Part shown: one piece after another, positions 1 through 7,189 of the stretch
How the letters are laid out: every line of letters starts with the position of its first letter
Numbering within the stretch: position 1 is the stretch's first letter
Source of the DNA: a virus
DNA length: 28,319 nucleotides
IMG/VR virus record: IMGVR_UViG_3300031785_000042
Location: 1-28,319 of that record
Direction: 5' to 3' (one strand)
Position numbers and translations under genes: made by a program
The notes under the pieces: model-generated
What the model saw: only the letters and a program-made list of their open reading frames with translations
Database searches by the model: none
Told to the model about the DNA's origin: nothing

Positions 1-23
1 TGTGTAACTTACTGAGGTGTGAC

Positions 24-179
24 ATGACCATGCAAATAGACGAACTTGAAAAATTTTTGGAGTGGTTAAAAACTTCTCCAGCTACCAACTCTATATCTTC
101 TATGTCTGGGGGATATGTTCACGTTAAATTTTTAATCCAACGTAGTCTGAACCAGATACAAAAAGAGGACGAAGAATGA
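24..179 (+). CDS. Small hypothetical protein (51 aa)
   Basis: The protein is 51 residues with an acidic N-terminal helix (IDELEKFLEWL) and a charged C-terminus (QKEDEE). I do not recognise a family. The ATG at 24 has a Shine-Dalgarno-like GAGGT at 14-18 about five bases upstream. The TGA stop at 177-179 overlaps the ATG of the next gene (ATGA), so the two are probably translationally coupled. It is the first of four tiny genes leading into the replication module, a usual place for early host-takeover or accessory proteins in phages, but nothing in the sequence gives a function. The bases upstream (1-23) are too few to judge a preceding gene. Confidence 0.6.
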   Translation: MTMQIDELEKFLEWLKTSPATNSISSMSGGYVHVKFLIQRSLNQIQKEDEE

Positions 180-364
180 AAAGATCAGAATTTTGGAAAT
201 GGTTAGACACTTGCCCAGAAAAAGATTGGTTTCAAGCGGCTGACGATGGTGGAGGAATCCGTATTTATTTTCCAGTAGATGAAGATCCAGAGGAGGGCGA
301 AAGGAAGAGAAGCATAGGGGAAATAATGAGCTTAAAATATAAGATGGAGGCAAAGAAGAACTAA
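176..364 (+). CDS. Small acidic hypothetical protein (62 aa)
   Basis: This 62-residue protein starts with an aromatic stretch (FWKWLDTCPEKDWF), has a Gly-rich turn near residue 25 and a strongly charged second half (DEDPEEGERKR). There is no membrane segment or recognisable motif. The start ATG overlaps the stop of the preceding gene and has AGAGGA in the Shine-Dalgarno position. Its TAA stop overlaps the ATG of the next gene (TAATG). It belongs to the polycistronic string of small early-region genes. Function is unknown. Confidence 0.65.
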   Translation: MKRSEFWKWLDTCPEKDWFQAADDGGGIRIYFPVDEDPEEGERKRSIGEIMSLKYKMEAKKN

Positions 365-546
365 TGAAGCTAAACAAAGCGCAACAAAAATCGCTACACA
401 TAAAATGGCTACAAGATAACCAAGGTCTATCTTATCTGCAGTTCAGGCGCACCGTTGAATCAGGTTTAGGTATGGACAATTGTGCAATGGTAAAATGGTG
501 TGGTATGTGGCTAGGGATTGAGACTGACGGATACACCCATTCATAA
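364..546 (+). CDS. Small hypothetical protein (60 aa)
   Basis: The protein is 60 residues and basic at the N-terminus (MKLNKAQQKSLHIKWL), with a predicted helical region and a C-terminal half rich in Trp, Met and Gly. The N-terminal KxLHxKWLQD pattern is reminiscent of short phage proteins of unknown function that may bind nucleic acid, but I cannot name a family. The start is fixed by the TAATG overlap with the previous gene. The next gene follows after 12 bases. Confidence 0.6.
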   Translation: MKLNKAQQKSLHIKWLQDNQGLSYLQFRRTVESGLGMDNCAMVKWCGMWLGIETDGYTHS

Positions 547-548
547 TT

Positions 549-553
549 GGAGG
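549..553 (+). promoter_or_regulatory. Ribosome binding site deciding the start at 559
   Basis: GGAGG five bases upstream of ATG 559. It rules against the longer reading from TTG 547, because that start would lie on the Shine-Dalgarno itself. Confidence 0.6.
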
Positions 554-558
554 ATGAA

Positions 559-741
559 ATGGAAAATCTAAACATTAAGTTTTTGAAATGTGCAATGTGT
601 CATCAGGACATACAGCCTAATGCAATTGGTTGGCGAGAAGGACACAACGGAGAACCATTAGTTGATGGACGAGTATGTGATGCTTGTAATGTATCTGTAG
701 TAGAACACAGACTAGCTTTAATAATGGGAGGTGAAAAATGA
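559..741 (+). CDS. Small zinc-ribbon-like protein (60 aa)
   Basis: Two CxxC knuckles, Cys11/Cys14 (CAMC) and Cys40/Cys43 (CDAC), are separated by 25 residues, the layout of a treble-clef or zinc-ribbon fold that probably binds one Zn2+. Such mini zinc ribbons are common in phage early regions and often contact nucleic acids or RNA polymerase; that role is inferred. The frame is open from a TTG at 547, but the ATG at 559 is preferred because GGAGG at 549-553 lies five bases upstream. The frame continues past its TGA stop for 22 more codons to a TAA at 808-810 (see findings). Confidence 0.7.
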   Translation: MENLNIKFLKCAMCHQDIQPNAIGWREGHNGEPLVDGRVCDACNVSVVEHRLALIMGGEK

Positions 742-841
742 TGCAAACGGCATAAAGAGTACGAACATCTCACACGAGATGACATTGAGTGGACCAATAC
801 TGGTTCATAATAATCACCAAAAAAATTTGGAGGTTTAAACG
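742..841 (+). other. Intergenic leader before the DUF932 gene, possible weak promoter
   Basis: This 100-base gap holds a possible sigma70-like promoter: TTGAGT at 785-790 and CATAAT at 806-811 with a 15-base spacer, or the overlapping TAATAA at 808-813 with a 17-base spacer. The match is mediocre. GGAGG at 829-833 serves the GTG start at 842. The first part reads in frame with the preceding zinc-ribbon gene if its TGA is read through. No strong hairpin was seen. Confidence 0.3.
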
Positions 842-1993
842 GTGAGAAAATTTTACGATGTAGATGAACAAGGAAAGTTACGATCTTTGCTTGAAAGAGT
901 GCGAGATGATGAATCTCATAAAGTAGATTTCATGGCAAATACTACGGACCTGCAATTCAATGCTTGTACTAGCTCACACGCTTCACAAGTACCAGGACCC
1001 CGTATCATTGCCGAAAGCAAAGGCGGTATGCCAACTAAGACGTTCATAGTCAATGACGTATGCTTGGATCAAATTACCATTGATGCTGGGCTATCCCTCA
1101 AAGATGGCAGACGATTGAGTAAAGATTACCCTGAAGAGTATTCAACGCTCATCAATGCAATCTGGCAGCAAGAGCCTAAAGTCAAACTGCTACGTACTTA
1201 CGAAACACATAGCCAAAATGACATAGCTCGTGCATGGCTTTCAAACAAATACAAAGTCTTTGACCATGCACACATGGTTGAGAGTGTTATGGAGTCCATT
1301 GCTAACAGCGATGCACAATGGAAGATTACACGAGGCGTTGTAACTGACAAGAACATGTATATGCAGTTCAAGAGTGAAATTGCCGTTGCAGAGCCAGCAG
1401 TCGGTGATCGTATGGCACTTGGACTCAATATCTCAAACAGTGAAACAGGTTACGGCAGCGTAGTCATTGGTCAGATGATGTTCACACTTGCTTGCCTCAA
1501 CGGTATGCAAACAGCACAATCACTAAGCCGTGTACGCAGACCACACTTGGGTAAAGCTAGAGGTTGGGAATCAGGTGAACTACAGTACATACAACAAGAC
1601 ACCATTGATGCTCACAACCACGCTTTACGACTTGAGATACGTGATAAAATGTCACACATGAGCAACACTGAAAGCTTTGATGAAGCCATTAGGCAGATGG
1701 AGCTTGCTCATAGTCGTACTGTTGATGGTGAGCCTTCTGAAACAGTTGAACGTTTAGGCCAAGTGCTTAACCTAACTAACTCACAAACTAAATCAGTCCT
1801 TGACGGTTTGATTCAAACTCTCCGACAAGATGGTTATCTGGGGAGGAAAGTTAATCAAGCTACTTTGGTCAATGCAGTAACGGCTGTACAACATACAGTT
1901 CATGCAGATGACGTAAAAGATTGGCAAAGACTAGGCGGTAAGGTACTTGAGCTTCCAAGAACCCAATGGGAATACGTAGCGAGAGCAGCATAA
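842..1993 (+). CDS. DUF932-family phage/plasmid-like protein
   Basis: This 383-residue protein matches the DUF932 (phage/plasmid-like TIGR03299) pattern. It has a central LLRTYE segment followed by ARAWLSNKYKVFDH near residues 128-142, then the hallmark LGLNISNSETGYGSV region near residues 193-207 and an ACLNGM motif near residue 217. Members are found on phages and plasmids beside replication and recombination genes; their biochemical role is not established. Translation starts at GTG 842, supported by GGAGG at 829-833 with eight bases spacing. The TAA stop overlaps an ATG at 1993. Its position at the head of the replication module is typical for the family. Confidence 0.85.
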   Translation: MRKFYDVDEQGKLRSLLERVRDDESHKVDFMANTTDLQFNACTSSHASQVPGPRIIAESKGGMPTKTFIVNDVCLDQITIDAGLSLKDGRRLSKDYPEEYSTLINAIWQQEPKVKLLRTYETHSQNDIARAWLSNKYKVFDHAHMVESVMESIANSDAQWKITRGVVTDKNMYMQFKSEIAVAEPAVGDRMALGLNISNSETGYGSVVIGQMMFTLACLNGMQTAQSLSRVRRPHLGKARGWESGELQYIQQDTIDAHNHALRLEIRDKMSHMSNTESFDEAIRQMELAHSRTVDGEPSETVERLGQVLNLTNSQTKSVLDGLIQTLRQDGYLGRKVNQATLVNAVTAVQHTVHADDVKDWQRLGGKVLELPRTQWEYVARAA

Positions 1994-2056
1994 TGTGGTT
2001 AAGGATATTGAAGTTTATCGAAATCCTTAGTTACCTGTATCTTGTTAGGAAAGTCT

Positions 2057-2275
2057 ATGGCAAAGAAACCGAAGTACCCACTGCTGGATTGGAAGATGAT
2101 GTACGGAGAGATACCGTTCACGATTCAAACCGATCCACCCGAAGCCATCGTGCATCGGACCCATCGACTGAAGAAATCAGAAATAAAAATTCTTCAGAAG
2201 ATGGATAGAACAACAGCTGCTAATATTCGTCAAGAAATATTTGATGACATCATTGCATCGGAGAAATGCAATTGA
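2057..2275 (+). CDS. Small hypothetical protein (72 aa)
   Basis: This 72-residue basic protein has a proline/aromatic N-terminal half (KYPLLDWKMMYGEIPF) and a charged helical C-terminal half. No family was recognised. ATG 2057 is chosen over TTG 2042 because AGGAAAG lies just upstream. A competing frame begins at ATG 1993, overlapping the stop of the DUF932 gene (TAATG), and runs to 2208. Its first 20 residues are hydrophobic, but the rest is low-complexity Ser/Arg/Asp/Glu and looks like a shadow of this gene. A short membrane peptide starting at 1993, or a frameshift joining the two frames, cannot be excluded. Confidence 0.55.
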   Translation: MAKKPKYPLLDWKMMYGEIPFTIQTDPPEAIVHRTHRLKKSEIKILQKMDRTTAANIRQEIFDDIIASEKCN

Positions 2276-2392
2276 TATACTAGCCAGCTGTGCCAAAGTC
2301 TAGCGCATGTGGTAGCGCACTCCGACAGGTATGACCGAGCCTGTAGGCACAAAGTCGGTTCTCAAATAAACAAATGAAACGAGGTACGTTCT
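2276..2392 (+). other. Structured intergenic region with a tRNA-Pro-like D-arm
   Basis: The gap between two plus-strand genes contains TAGCGCA twice (2301-2307 and 2313-2319). GCGC at 2303-2306 pairs with GCGC at 2315-2318 around an eight-base loop, closely resembling the D-arm of bacterial tRNA-Pro. CAAAGTC occurs twice (2294-2300 and 2350-2356). ACAGG/CCTGT (10-base loop) and CCGAC/GTCGG can form nested or alternative stems, and GGTTCTCAAAT near 2357-2367 looks like a damaged T-loop. No seven-base anticodon loop or closing acceptor stem is found, so it is not a functional canonical tRNA. GAGG at about 2381-2384 serves the helicase start. Confidence 0.4.
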
Positions 2393-3766
2393 ATGGCAGT
2401 TCCTGCTTTTTCCCACCAACAAGAAACCACTGACTTCATACTTAACCATGATCGAGTTCTGATTACATCGGACCCAGGCACAGGTAAAACTCGTGCAGTG
2501 CTGGATGCGTTTGCAGAACTGGTAAAGCAAAACCCAGACAGCCGTATGCTTGTGCTTGCGCCTTTGTCTATTTTGCAAGCCTCATGGGTTGAAGACATTG
2601 AGAAGTTCACACCGCATCTTACTTGTGTTGTGGCTTATTCAAAGAATAGAGAAAAAGCATTTAAAGAATCTGCCAACATCGTCATCACTAACCACGATGC
2701 AATCAAATGGCTGGACAAAAACAAAAAGTATATTGACCAGTTTGATACCATTTGTATTGACGAGTTCACTGCTTACAAGAATCGCACAAGCCAACGATCC
2801 AAAGCAGCAGGTCGAGTCATCAAATCATTTGACAGACGTATTGCTATGAGTGGTACACCTAATGGCAATACTATCCGTGACATATGGCATCCTACTAAAC
2901 TGGTTGATGACGGTGAAAGGTTAGGTCCCTCGTTTTATCCATTCCAACAACAAGTCTGCACACCCAAGCTAATACAGCTAGGTAATCGTGTGGTGACAGA
3001 GTGGTTGGACAAAGACAACGCAGAAGAAATGGTAGCTGTCCAACTGCAAGACATCACGATCCGACACAAGTTAGAGGATTGTATTGACATGCCAGAGCAG
3101 ACAGTCACCATGCGTAAAGTAACTTTGCCTAAAAGAATACAGCAGCAGTATGAAACTTTTGCCAAGGACAGTGTGCTGTACACAGGCAAAACTACCATCA
3201 ATGCTATCAACGCAGGAGTAAAGGTAAAAAAACTCCTGCAGTTATGCACAGGTGCTGTATACAAAGACGATGGCACATCAGAAGGCATCCATACAGAACG
3301 TTACGATCTGGTTATGGAGCTAGTCAAACAACGTAAGCATTCACTGGTTGCATTCAATTGGAAACATGAACGTGACCATATGATTGCTATTGCTGAAAAA
3401 GAAGGGATTGCTTATCGAGTAATTGATGGTGATACACCAGAAGAAAAACGTAAGAAGGTAGTGGATGAGTTGCAGCTGGGAATGTTACAAGTTGTTTTCT
3501 GTCATCCACAAAGCGCAGGTCATGGATTGACTATGACTAAAGCTACATCAATCATTTGGTGTTCGCCTACTTACAATGCGGAACATTATCTTCAGTTTAA
3601 CCGCAGGATCTATCGTGCTGGTCAAACCAAACGAACTGAAATCATTCAGATAGCTGCCAACGATACATGGGAGCCAGAGGTTTACAACAAGCTGGGTCAC
3701 AAAATGAATCGTATGGAAGAGCTACTGAGCATTCTGAAAACAACAACGGAGATCAAACATGGGTAG
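2393..3766 (+). CDS. SNF2/SF2-family DNA helicase
   Basis: This 457-residue protein has all major superfamily 2 motifs of the SNF2-like branch: Walker A DPGTGKT at 27-33, motif Ia APLSIL near 56-61, a DEAH-box variant DEFT at 123-126, motif III SGTP at 153-156, and motif VI QFNRRIYRAGQTK near 403-415, with the RxxRxGQ arginine finger pattern of SNF2 enzymes. It should be an ATP-driven DNA translocase or helicase used in replication, recombination or fork remodelling. Length is close to minimal two-RecA-domain phage SNF2 proteins, with no accessory domain. GAGG about nine bases upstream supports ATG 2393. It overlaps the next small gene by eight bases. Confidence 0.93.
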   Translation: MAVPAFSHQQETTDFILNHDRVLITSDPGTGKTRAVLDAFAELVKQNPDSRMLVLAPLSILQASWVEDIEKFTPHLTCVVAYSKNREKAFKESANIVITNHDAIKWLDKNKKYIDQFDTICIDEFTAYKNRTSQRSKAAGRVIKSFDRRIAMSGTPNGNTIRDIWHPTKLVDDGERLGPSFYPFQQQVCTPKLIQLGNRVVTEWLDKDNAEEMVAVQLQDITIRHKLEDCIDMPEQTVTMRKVTLPKRIQQQYETFAKDSVLYTGKTTINAINAGVKVKKLLQLCTGAVYKDDGTSEGIHTERYDLVMELVKQRKHSLVAFNWKHERDHMIAIAEKEGIAYRVIDGDTPEEKRKKVVDELQLGMLQVVFCHPQSAGHGLTMTKATSIIWCSPTYNAEHYLQFNRRIYRAGQTKRTEIIQIAANDTWEPEVYNKLGHKMNRMEELLSILKTTTEIKHG

Positions 3767-3914
3767 AATGAGCGACCTGTATATTGAGAAGTTAGAAAAT
3801 ATGACAGAAGAAGAGCAAATAAAATACGAACAAGAACAAGCAGAAGCAGATATGGCTGAAGCTAGGTATCTTGAAGAGTGTGAAAAAGAGGAGAGGAAAG
3901 AAAATGGAGAATGA
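3759..3914 (+). CDS. Small highly acidic coiled protein (51 aa)
   Basis: ATG 3759 lies inside the end of the helicase gene, and the 51-residue product runs to TGA 3912-3914, overlapping the start of the next gene by 11 bases. It is almost entirely Glu/Lys/Gln/Ala rich (TEEEQIKYEQEQAEADMAEA), so a single acidic helix or coiled coil is likely. No family was recognised. The double overlap implies translational coupling. Low complexity leaves some doubt whether it is a real gene, but the alternative would be a gap of about 140 bases in an otherwise gap-free operon. Confidence 0.55.
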   Translation: MGRMSDLYIEKLENMTEEEQIKYEQEQAEADMAEARYLEECEKEERKENGE

Positions 3915-4533
3915 TATGGTTAGCGTAGAGCTAGACTATGAGATGTGGTGCAGCTTTTTAGCTGACACTAATATCCCATTGGAAAAGTACACTGAATACA
4001 CAACAAGCCACAATCTTATCAAAGTCGAGTTTACTAACAAAGAAGATGCGGCTCTTTGTATTGAGTACATAGGTAGTTTTAATCCAGAAGAAAAACTATC
4101 ACCATTAGCCCCCGTGCCTGACGCATGGACTCCAGAAACTCTTCCTGATATGAAACTTGCAGAGATAGTACGCATTGCAGGTGGTAAAACTGCACGTAAG
4201 AAAGAGCTTGATGCCCAACTTAAAGAGGTGAAAGGTGATCTTGAGATACTCAACTTTCATATCTTAAAGAGGTTAAAAGAAGAAGATCAAACAAAAGGAA
4301 AGTACGGTGATTTTACCGTATCTATTTCATCCCAGATTCAACCGCAGCCTGATCCCGACAAATGGGAAGAAATCTATCAGTGGGCGGTGGACAACGGAAG
4401 GACTGACATGTTGATGAAACGAGTCAACGCAGCACCTTTCAGAGAAGCTTTGGAAAGTGAGGACATTGAGAATCCACCATCGGATTTGATTGGTACTTAC
4501 ACCAGAGAAACAATAAACTTGAGACAATTGTGA
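3904..4533 (+). CDS. Phage hypothetical protein with central coiled coil (209 aa)
   Basis: The central part (about residues 95-135) is a Lys/Glu/Leu-rich coiled coil (ARKKELDAQLKEVKGDLEIL). The C-terminal third carries a DxDKWEEIYQWAVDN segment and ends with TYTRETINLRQL. Proteins with this coiled coil followed by a compact C-terminal domain ending in T-x-x-LNLR commonly precede the SSB-like gene in phage replication operons; I infer a replication accessory or DNA-binding role. ATG 3904 is preferred over the longer TTG 3871 reading because GAGGAGAGG lies just upstream and the longer N-terminus is a shadow of the preceding gene. The next gene follows after 12 bases. Confidence 0.7.
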   Translation: MENDMVSVELDYEMWCSFLADTNIPLEKYTEYTTSHNLIKVEFTNKEDAALCIEYIGSFNPEEKLSPLAPVPDAWTPETLPDMKLAEIVRIAGGKTARKKELDAQLKEVKGDLEILNFHILKRLKEEDQTKGKYGDFTVSISSQIQPQPDPDKWEEIYQWAVDNGRTDMLMKRVNAAPFREALESEDIENPPSDLIGTYTRETINLRQL

Positions 4534-4545
4534 GGAAAAAAACTT

Positions 4546-5256
4546 ATGTCAAATGAAATGGCAATCGTGTCAGAACAACCTTCATACTTGGTAGACTTTG
4601 ATCAGTCGCAAGCCAAAGGTAATGAAGGGCTTAACTCAACTCAACTGGCTACCCCCAGGATGAAGTTGTTACAAGCTACTAATCCTGAACTTATAGAAGG
4701 TTCAGAAAAATACATTGAAGGAGCAAAAGCAGGTCATTTTGCTGATATTCTTAACAAGAAAACATATGGGCCTGAGTTTCTTGCGATAAACATCACCATG
4801 AAAGAAACATTTGTTATTGAAAATAATTTCAATGCAGGTGGTGGATTCTTTGGGACCTTTAAAACACAACAAGAAGCAGAAGAACAAATTGCTTCTGTGT
4901 TGAAAGAAAATAAAGAACTCAAAGCAGAAAACGTTGCGGTGTGGCGGCATCACGAGCATCTGTTATATCTTGCAGACAGTGATATGAACCTTAGTACAAC
5001 ACCTGTACTTTGGGATCTAAAAAGCAGTGCCATCAAAGCGTCAAATGCTTGGAACACACAGATCGTTAGCCAAGCAGGGCATCGCTTTTCATACATATGG
5101 AAAGTAAAAAATGCCAAAGCTAGTAATGGTTCTAACAGCTGGTTCACATTTGCTACAGAGTTAGCTCGTGGAGATACTGGTAATCCTTTGTACACACCAG
5201 AAAAGCTGGTTAACAATATCAAAGAGATGCTAGATTCTGATGCCTTTAGCTTTTAG
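4546..5256 (+). CDS. Putative phage single-stranded-DNA-binding-like protein
   Basis: The protein is 236 residues. After a short disordered start comes a TPRMKLLQATNPEL segment (about residues 36-49), then a mixed alpha/beta body with LAINITMKETFVIE, a conserved-looking WDLKSSAIKASNAWNTQI stretch (about 153-170) and a C-terminus ending DSDAFSF. An acidic tail ending in aromatic residues is a feature of SSB proteins and T7 gp2.5, where it binds replisome partners. Location just before the polymerase fits. The body is not a clear OB-fold by eye, so the function is inferred. GAGGA upstream supports the ATG. A 135-base gap with inverted repeats follows. Confidence 0.55.
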   Translation: MSNEMAIVSEQPSYLVDFDQSQAKGNEGLNSTQLATPRMKLLQATNPELIEGSEKYIEGAKAGHFADILNKKTYGPEFLAINITMKETFVIENNFNAGGGFFGTFKTQQEAEEQIASVLKENKELKAENVAVWRHHEHLLYLADSDMNLSTTPVLWDLKSSAIKASNAWNTQIVSQAGHRFSYIWKVKNAKASNGSNSWFTFATELARGDTGNPLYTPEKLVNNIKEMLDSDAFSF

Positions 5257-5304
5257 AATAGCTTAAACGGGGGGTGATGATAGAGGTTTGGGTAGGATCT
5301 CAGA

Positions 5305-5357
5305 GCGTTTATATTCCCCCCTAGGTATGGTCCCCCACTGCAAGAGGATATAAACGC
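5305..5357. repeat. Perfect 10-bp inverted repeat, 33-base loop
   Basis: GCGTTTATAT at 5305-5314 is exactly repeated as ATATAAACGC at 5348-5357. The loop contains C-runs that could pair with the G-run at 5269-5274, giving an alternative fold. There is no U-tract after the right arm, so an intrinsic terminator is unlikely. Confidence 0.7.
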
Positions 5358-5380
5358 AACTACCCACTTCATTAATTTGC

Positions 5381-5386
5381 AGGAGG
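5381..5386 (+). promoter_or_regulatory. Ribosome binding site deciding the GTG start of DNA polymerase
   Basis: AGGAGG five bases upstream of GTG 5392. A start at TTG 5377 would place this sequence inside the gene. Confidence 0.65.
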
Positions 5387-5391
5387 CAAAT

Positions 5392-7188
5392 GTGGATATA
5401 GTAACACTCGACTTTGAGACTTTTTACAGCAAAGAGTTCTCTCTCACCAAGCTTACCATTGTAGAGTATGTCAATGACCCACGGTTTAAAGTGTGGGGCG
5501 TAGGCATCAAGATTAATCAAGACCCTACTGAATGGTATAGCGCAGACGAAACAGAAGATGCAATTGACGCAATAGATTGGGACAACTCAGTCCTTGTGTG
5601 CCATAACACTATGTTCGATGGCTACATACTTACCCAGAAATACAATGCAAAACCTGCCAAATACGTAGACACAGCTTCAATGAGCCGTGGCTGGTGGCCC
5701 CATGAAAAGGCTAATCTCAAAGATTTAGCGATACGACTGTGGCCTGACGATGAAACTATGCGTAAAGGTGAAGAACTAATTACTTGTATGGGGGTAGAAG
5801 ACTTATCACCAGAACAAGATGAAACAATTGGTGGTTACTGCATACAAGACGTTGATCTCACTTATGCAGCATACAAACGTTTCAACCTTGAGTTCCCAGT
5901 ATCAGAAAAAGCAGTCATTGATGCAACGATCCGTATGTTTACAGAGCCAGTGCTACACGTAAACAAAAAGAAATTGCAACAGTACCACGATGAAGAAGTA
6001 GCTACAGCCAAACAACTTATCGAAAATTCTGGTACAACACGAGAAGTAATGGCAAGCAACGTCAAGTTCTCGAAACTACTGGAAGAGATGGACATTACTG
6101 TGCCACTCAAAAAATCTCCCAACACAGGAAAAATGATTCCTGCATTTGGCAAAAACGATAAAGCATATCAACAGCTACAAGACATGTATCCAGAACATAA
6201 AAACTTGTGGGATGCACGTACAGCGGTTAAGTCTCGTATCTCAGAAACCCGTGCTAAACGGTTTATTGATTCAGTCCATGATGACGGAACAATCAGTGTG
6301 CCGCTTAAATACTACGGGGCGCATACAGGTAGGTTTTCTGGTGAGCAAAAGATCAACATGCAGAACCTACCCCGTGGCAGTGTGTTACGTACTTGTCTGA
6401 TTGCTCCACCAAATCAACTGGTATATGTGGCTGACTTGTCAAACATCGAGGCACGTATGACTGCATACTTGGCAGGAGAAGAGAGCCTACTCAATCAATT
6501 TGCCAATAATGTGGACGTATACAGCAGCTTTGCAAGTAGAGTATACAACCAAAACATCAACAAATATGACAACCCAACAGAAAGATTTGTGGGCAAAACA
6601 GCAGTTCTTGGTCTTGGTTATGGCATGGGACATGTAAAGTTTCGATCTGTGTTGGCCTCTGGATCAGGTGGCCCAGTGCTAGAGATACCTGAAGCTGAAG
6701 CACAAAATATCGTAAACACATACCGCATGACCTACGCTACTATCCCTCATCTGTGGAGGGTCCTTGAAAACATTTTTGTAGAAAGACGTTACTACACTTA
6801 CAAAAATTGTTTGACCTTTGATCGAGATAAGATACTCTTACCTAACGGGATGCGATTGATGTATCCCAATCTGCGTATCGAGCAAGGGCAATTGACCTAC
6901 AACACCATGAGGGGTCAAGAAACTACTTGGGGAGGGAGACTCACTGAAAACGCAGTACAGGCACTCAGTAGAATCATTATTACTGACGCAATGGATAAGA
7001 TCAGACGAGAGTTACCAGAGTATCGGATAGCTCTTACCGTCCACGATGAAGTTGTAATCGTAGGGCCTGATACAAATCCTGAAGAAACAATGGAACACAT
7101 AATAGAATGCATGGTGGCAGCACCTGATTGGTGTAGTGAAATACCACTCGATGCAGAAGGTGGATACGACTTATCGTACAGCAAATGA
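5392..7188 (+). CDS. polA: Family A DNA polymerase with 3'-5' exonuclease domain
   Basis: This 598-residue replicative polymerase has a DEDDy proofreading exonuclease at the N-terminus: Exo I D7-x-E9 (LDFET), Exo II N72...D76 (HNTMFD), Exo III Y149-x3-D153 (YCIQD). The polymerase domain has motif A DLSNIEAR (Asp348, Glu353), motif B R398-x3-K402-x7-Y410-G and motif C H551-D552-E553 (TVHDEVV). All catalytic residues are present. The residue equivalent to Phe762 of E. coli Pol I is Leu406. There is no 5'-3' exonuclease domain, as usual for phages. GTG 5392 is chosen over TTG 5377 because AGGAGG at 5381-5386 lies five bases upstream and the protein then begins directly at the exonuclease strand. 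It ends one base before the CsrA-like gene. Confidence 0.96.
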   Translation: MDIVTLDFETFYSKEFSLTKLTIVEYVNDPRFKVWGVGIKINQDPTEWYSADETEDAIDAIDWDNSVLVCHNTMFDGYILTQKYNAKPAKYVDTASMSRGWWPHEKANLKDLAIRLWPDDETMRKGEELITCMGVEDLSPEQDETIGGYCIQDVDLTYAAYKRFNLEFPVSEKAVIDATIRMFTEPVLHVNKKKLQQYHDEEVATAKQLIENSGTTREVMASNVKFSKLLEEMDITVPLKKSPNTGKMIPAFGKNDKAYQQLQDMYPEHKNLWDARTAVKSRISETRAKRFIDSVHDDGTISVPLKYYGAHTGRFSGEQKINMQNLPRGSVLRTCLIAPPNQLVYVADLSNIEARMTAYLAGEESLLNQFANNVDVYSSFASRVYNQNINKYDNPTERFVGKTAVLGLGYGMGHVKFRSVLASGSGGPVLEIPEAEAQNIVNTYRMTYATIPHLWRVLENIFVERRYYTYKNCLTFDRDKILLPNGMRLMYPNLRIEQGQLTYNTMRGQETTWGGRLTENAVQALSRIIITDAMDKIRRELPEYRIALTVHDEVVIVGPDTNPEETMEHIIECMVAAPDWCSEIPLDAEGGYDLSYSK

Positions 7189-7189
7189 C

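Larger units (their letters stand above)
5257..5391 (+). other. Intergenic region upstream of DNA polymerase with inverted repeats
   Basis: This is the longest non-coding stretch in the replication module. It holds a G6 run at 5269-5274, a C6 run at 5316-5321, a C5 run at 5332-5336, a perfect 10-bp inverted repeat (5305-5314 with 5348-5357) and an AGGAGG ribosome binding site at 5381-5386. No good sigma70 promoter was found. Regulatory leader, protein-binding site or origin are all possible. Confidence 0.6.

Noticed and set aside
1966-2208. Plus-strand ORF overlapping the 72-residue gene
   Set aside because: Beyond its first 20 residues the translation is Ser/Arg/Asp/Glu low complexity, and the competing frame has a better ribosome site and more protein-like composition. 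A very short peptide from ATG 1993 remains possible.
2291-2370. Functional tRNA gene
   Set aside because: Only the D-arm is convincing. No five-base-pair anticodon stem with a seven-base loop and no acceptor pairing exist at the right spacing, with or without a long variable arm.
2935-3288. Minus-strand ORF of 117 codons inside the helicase gene
   Set aside because: It lies opposite conserved helicase sequence, is Ser/Thr/Cys rich and has no partner genes on that strand in this module.
7136-7189. Longer N-terminus of the CsrA-like protein
   Set aside because: The extra residues are a shadow of the polymerase C-terminus; the CsrA alignment begins at ATG 7190.
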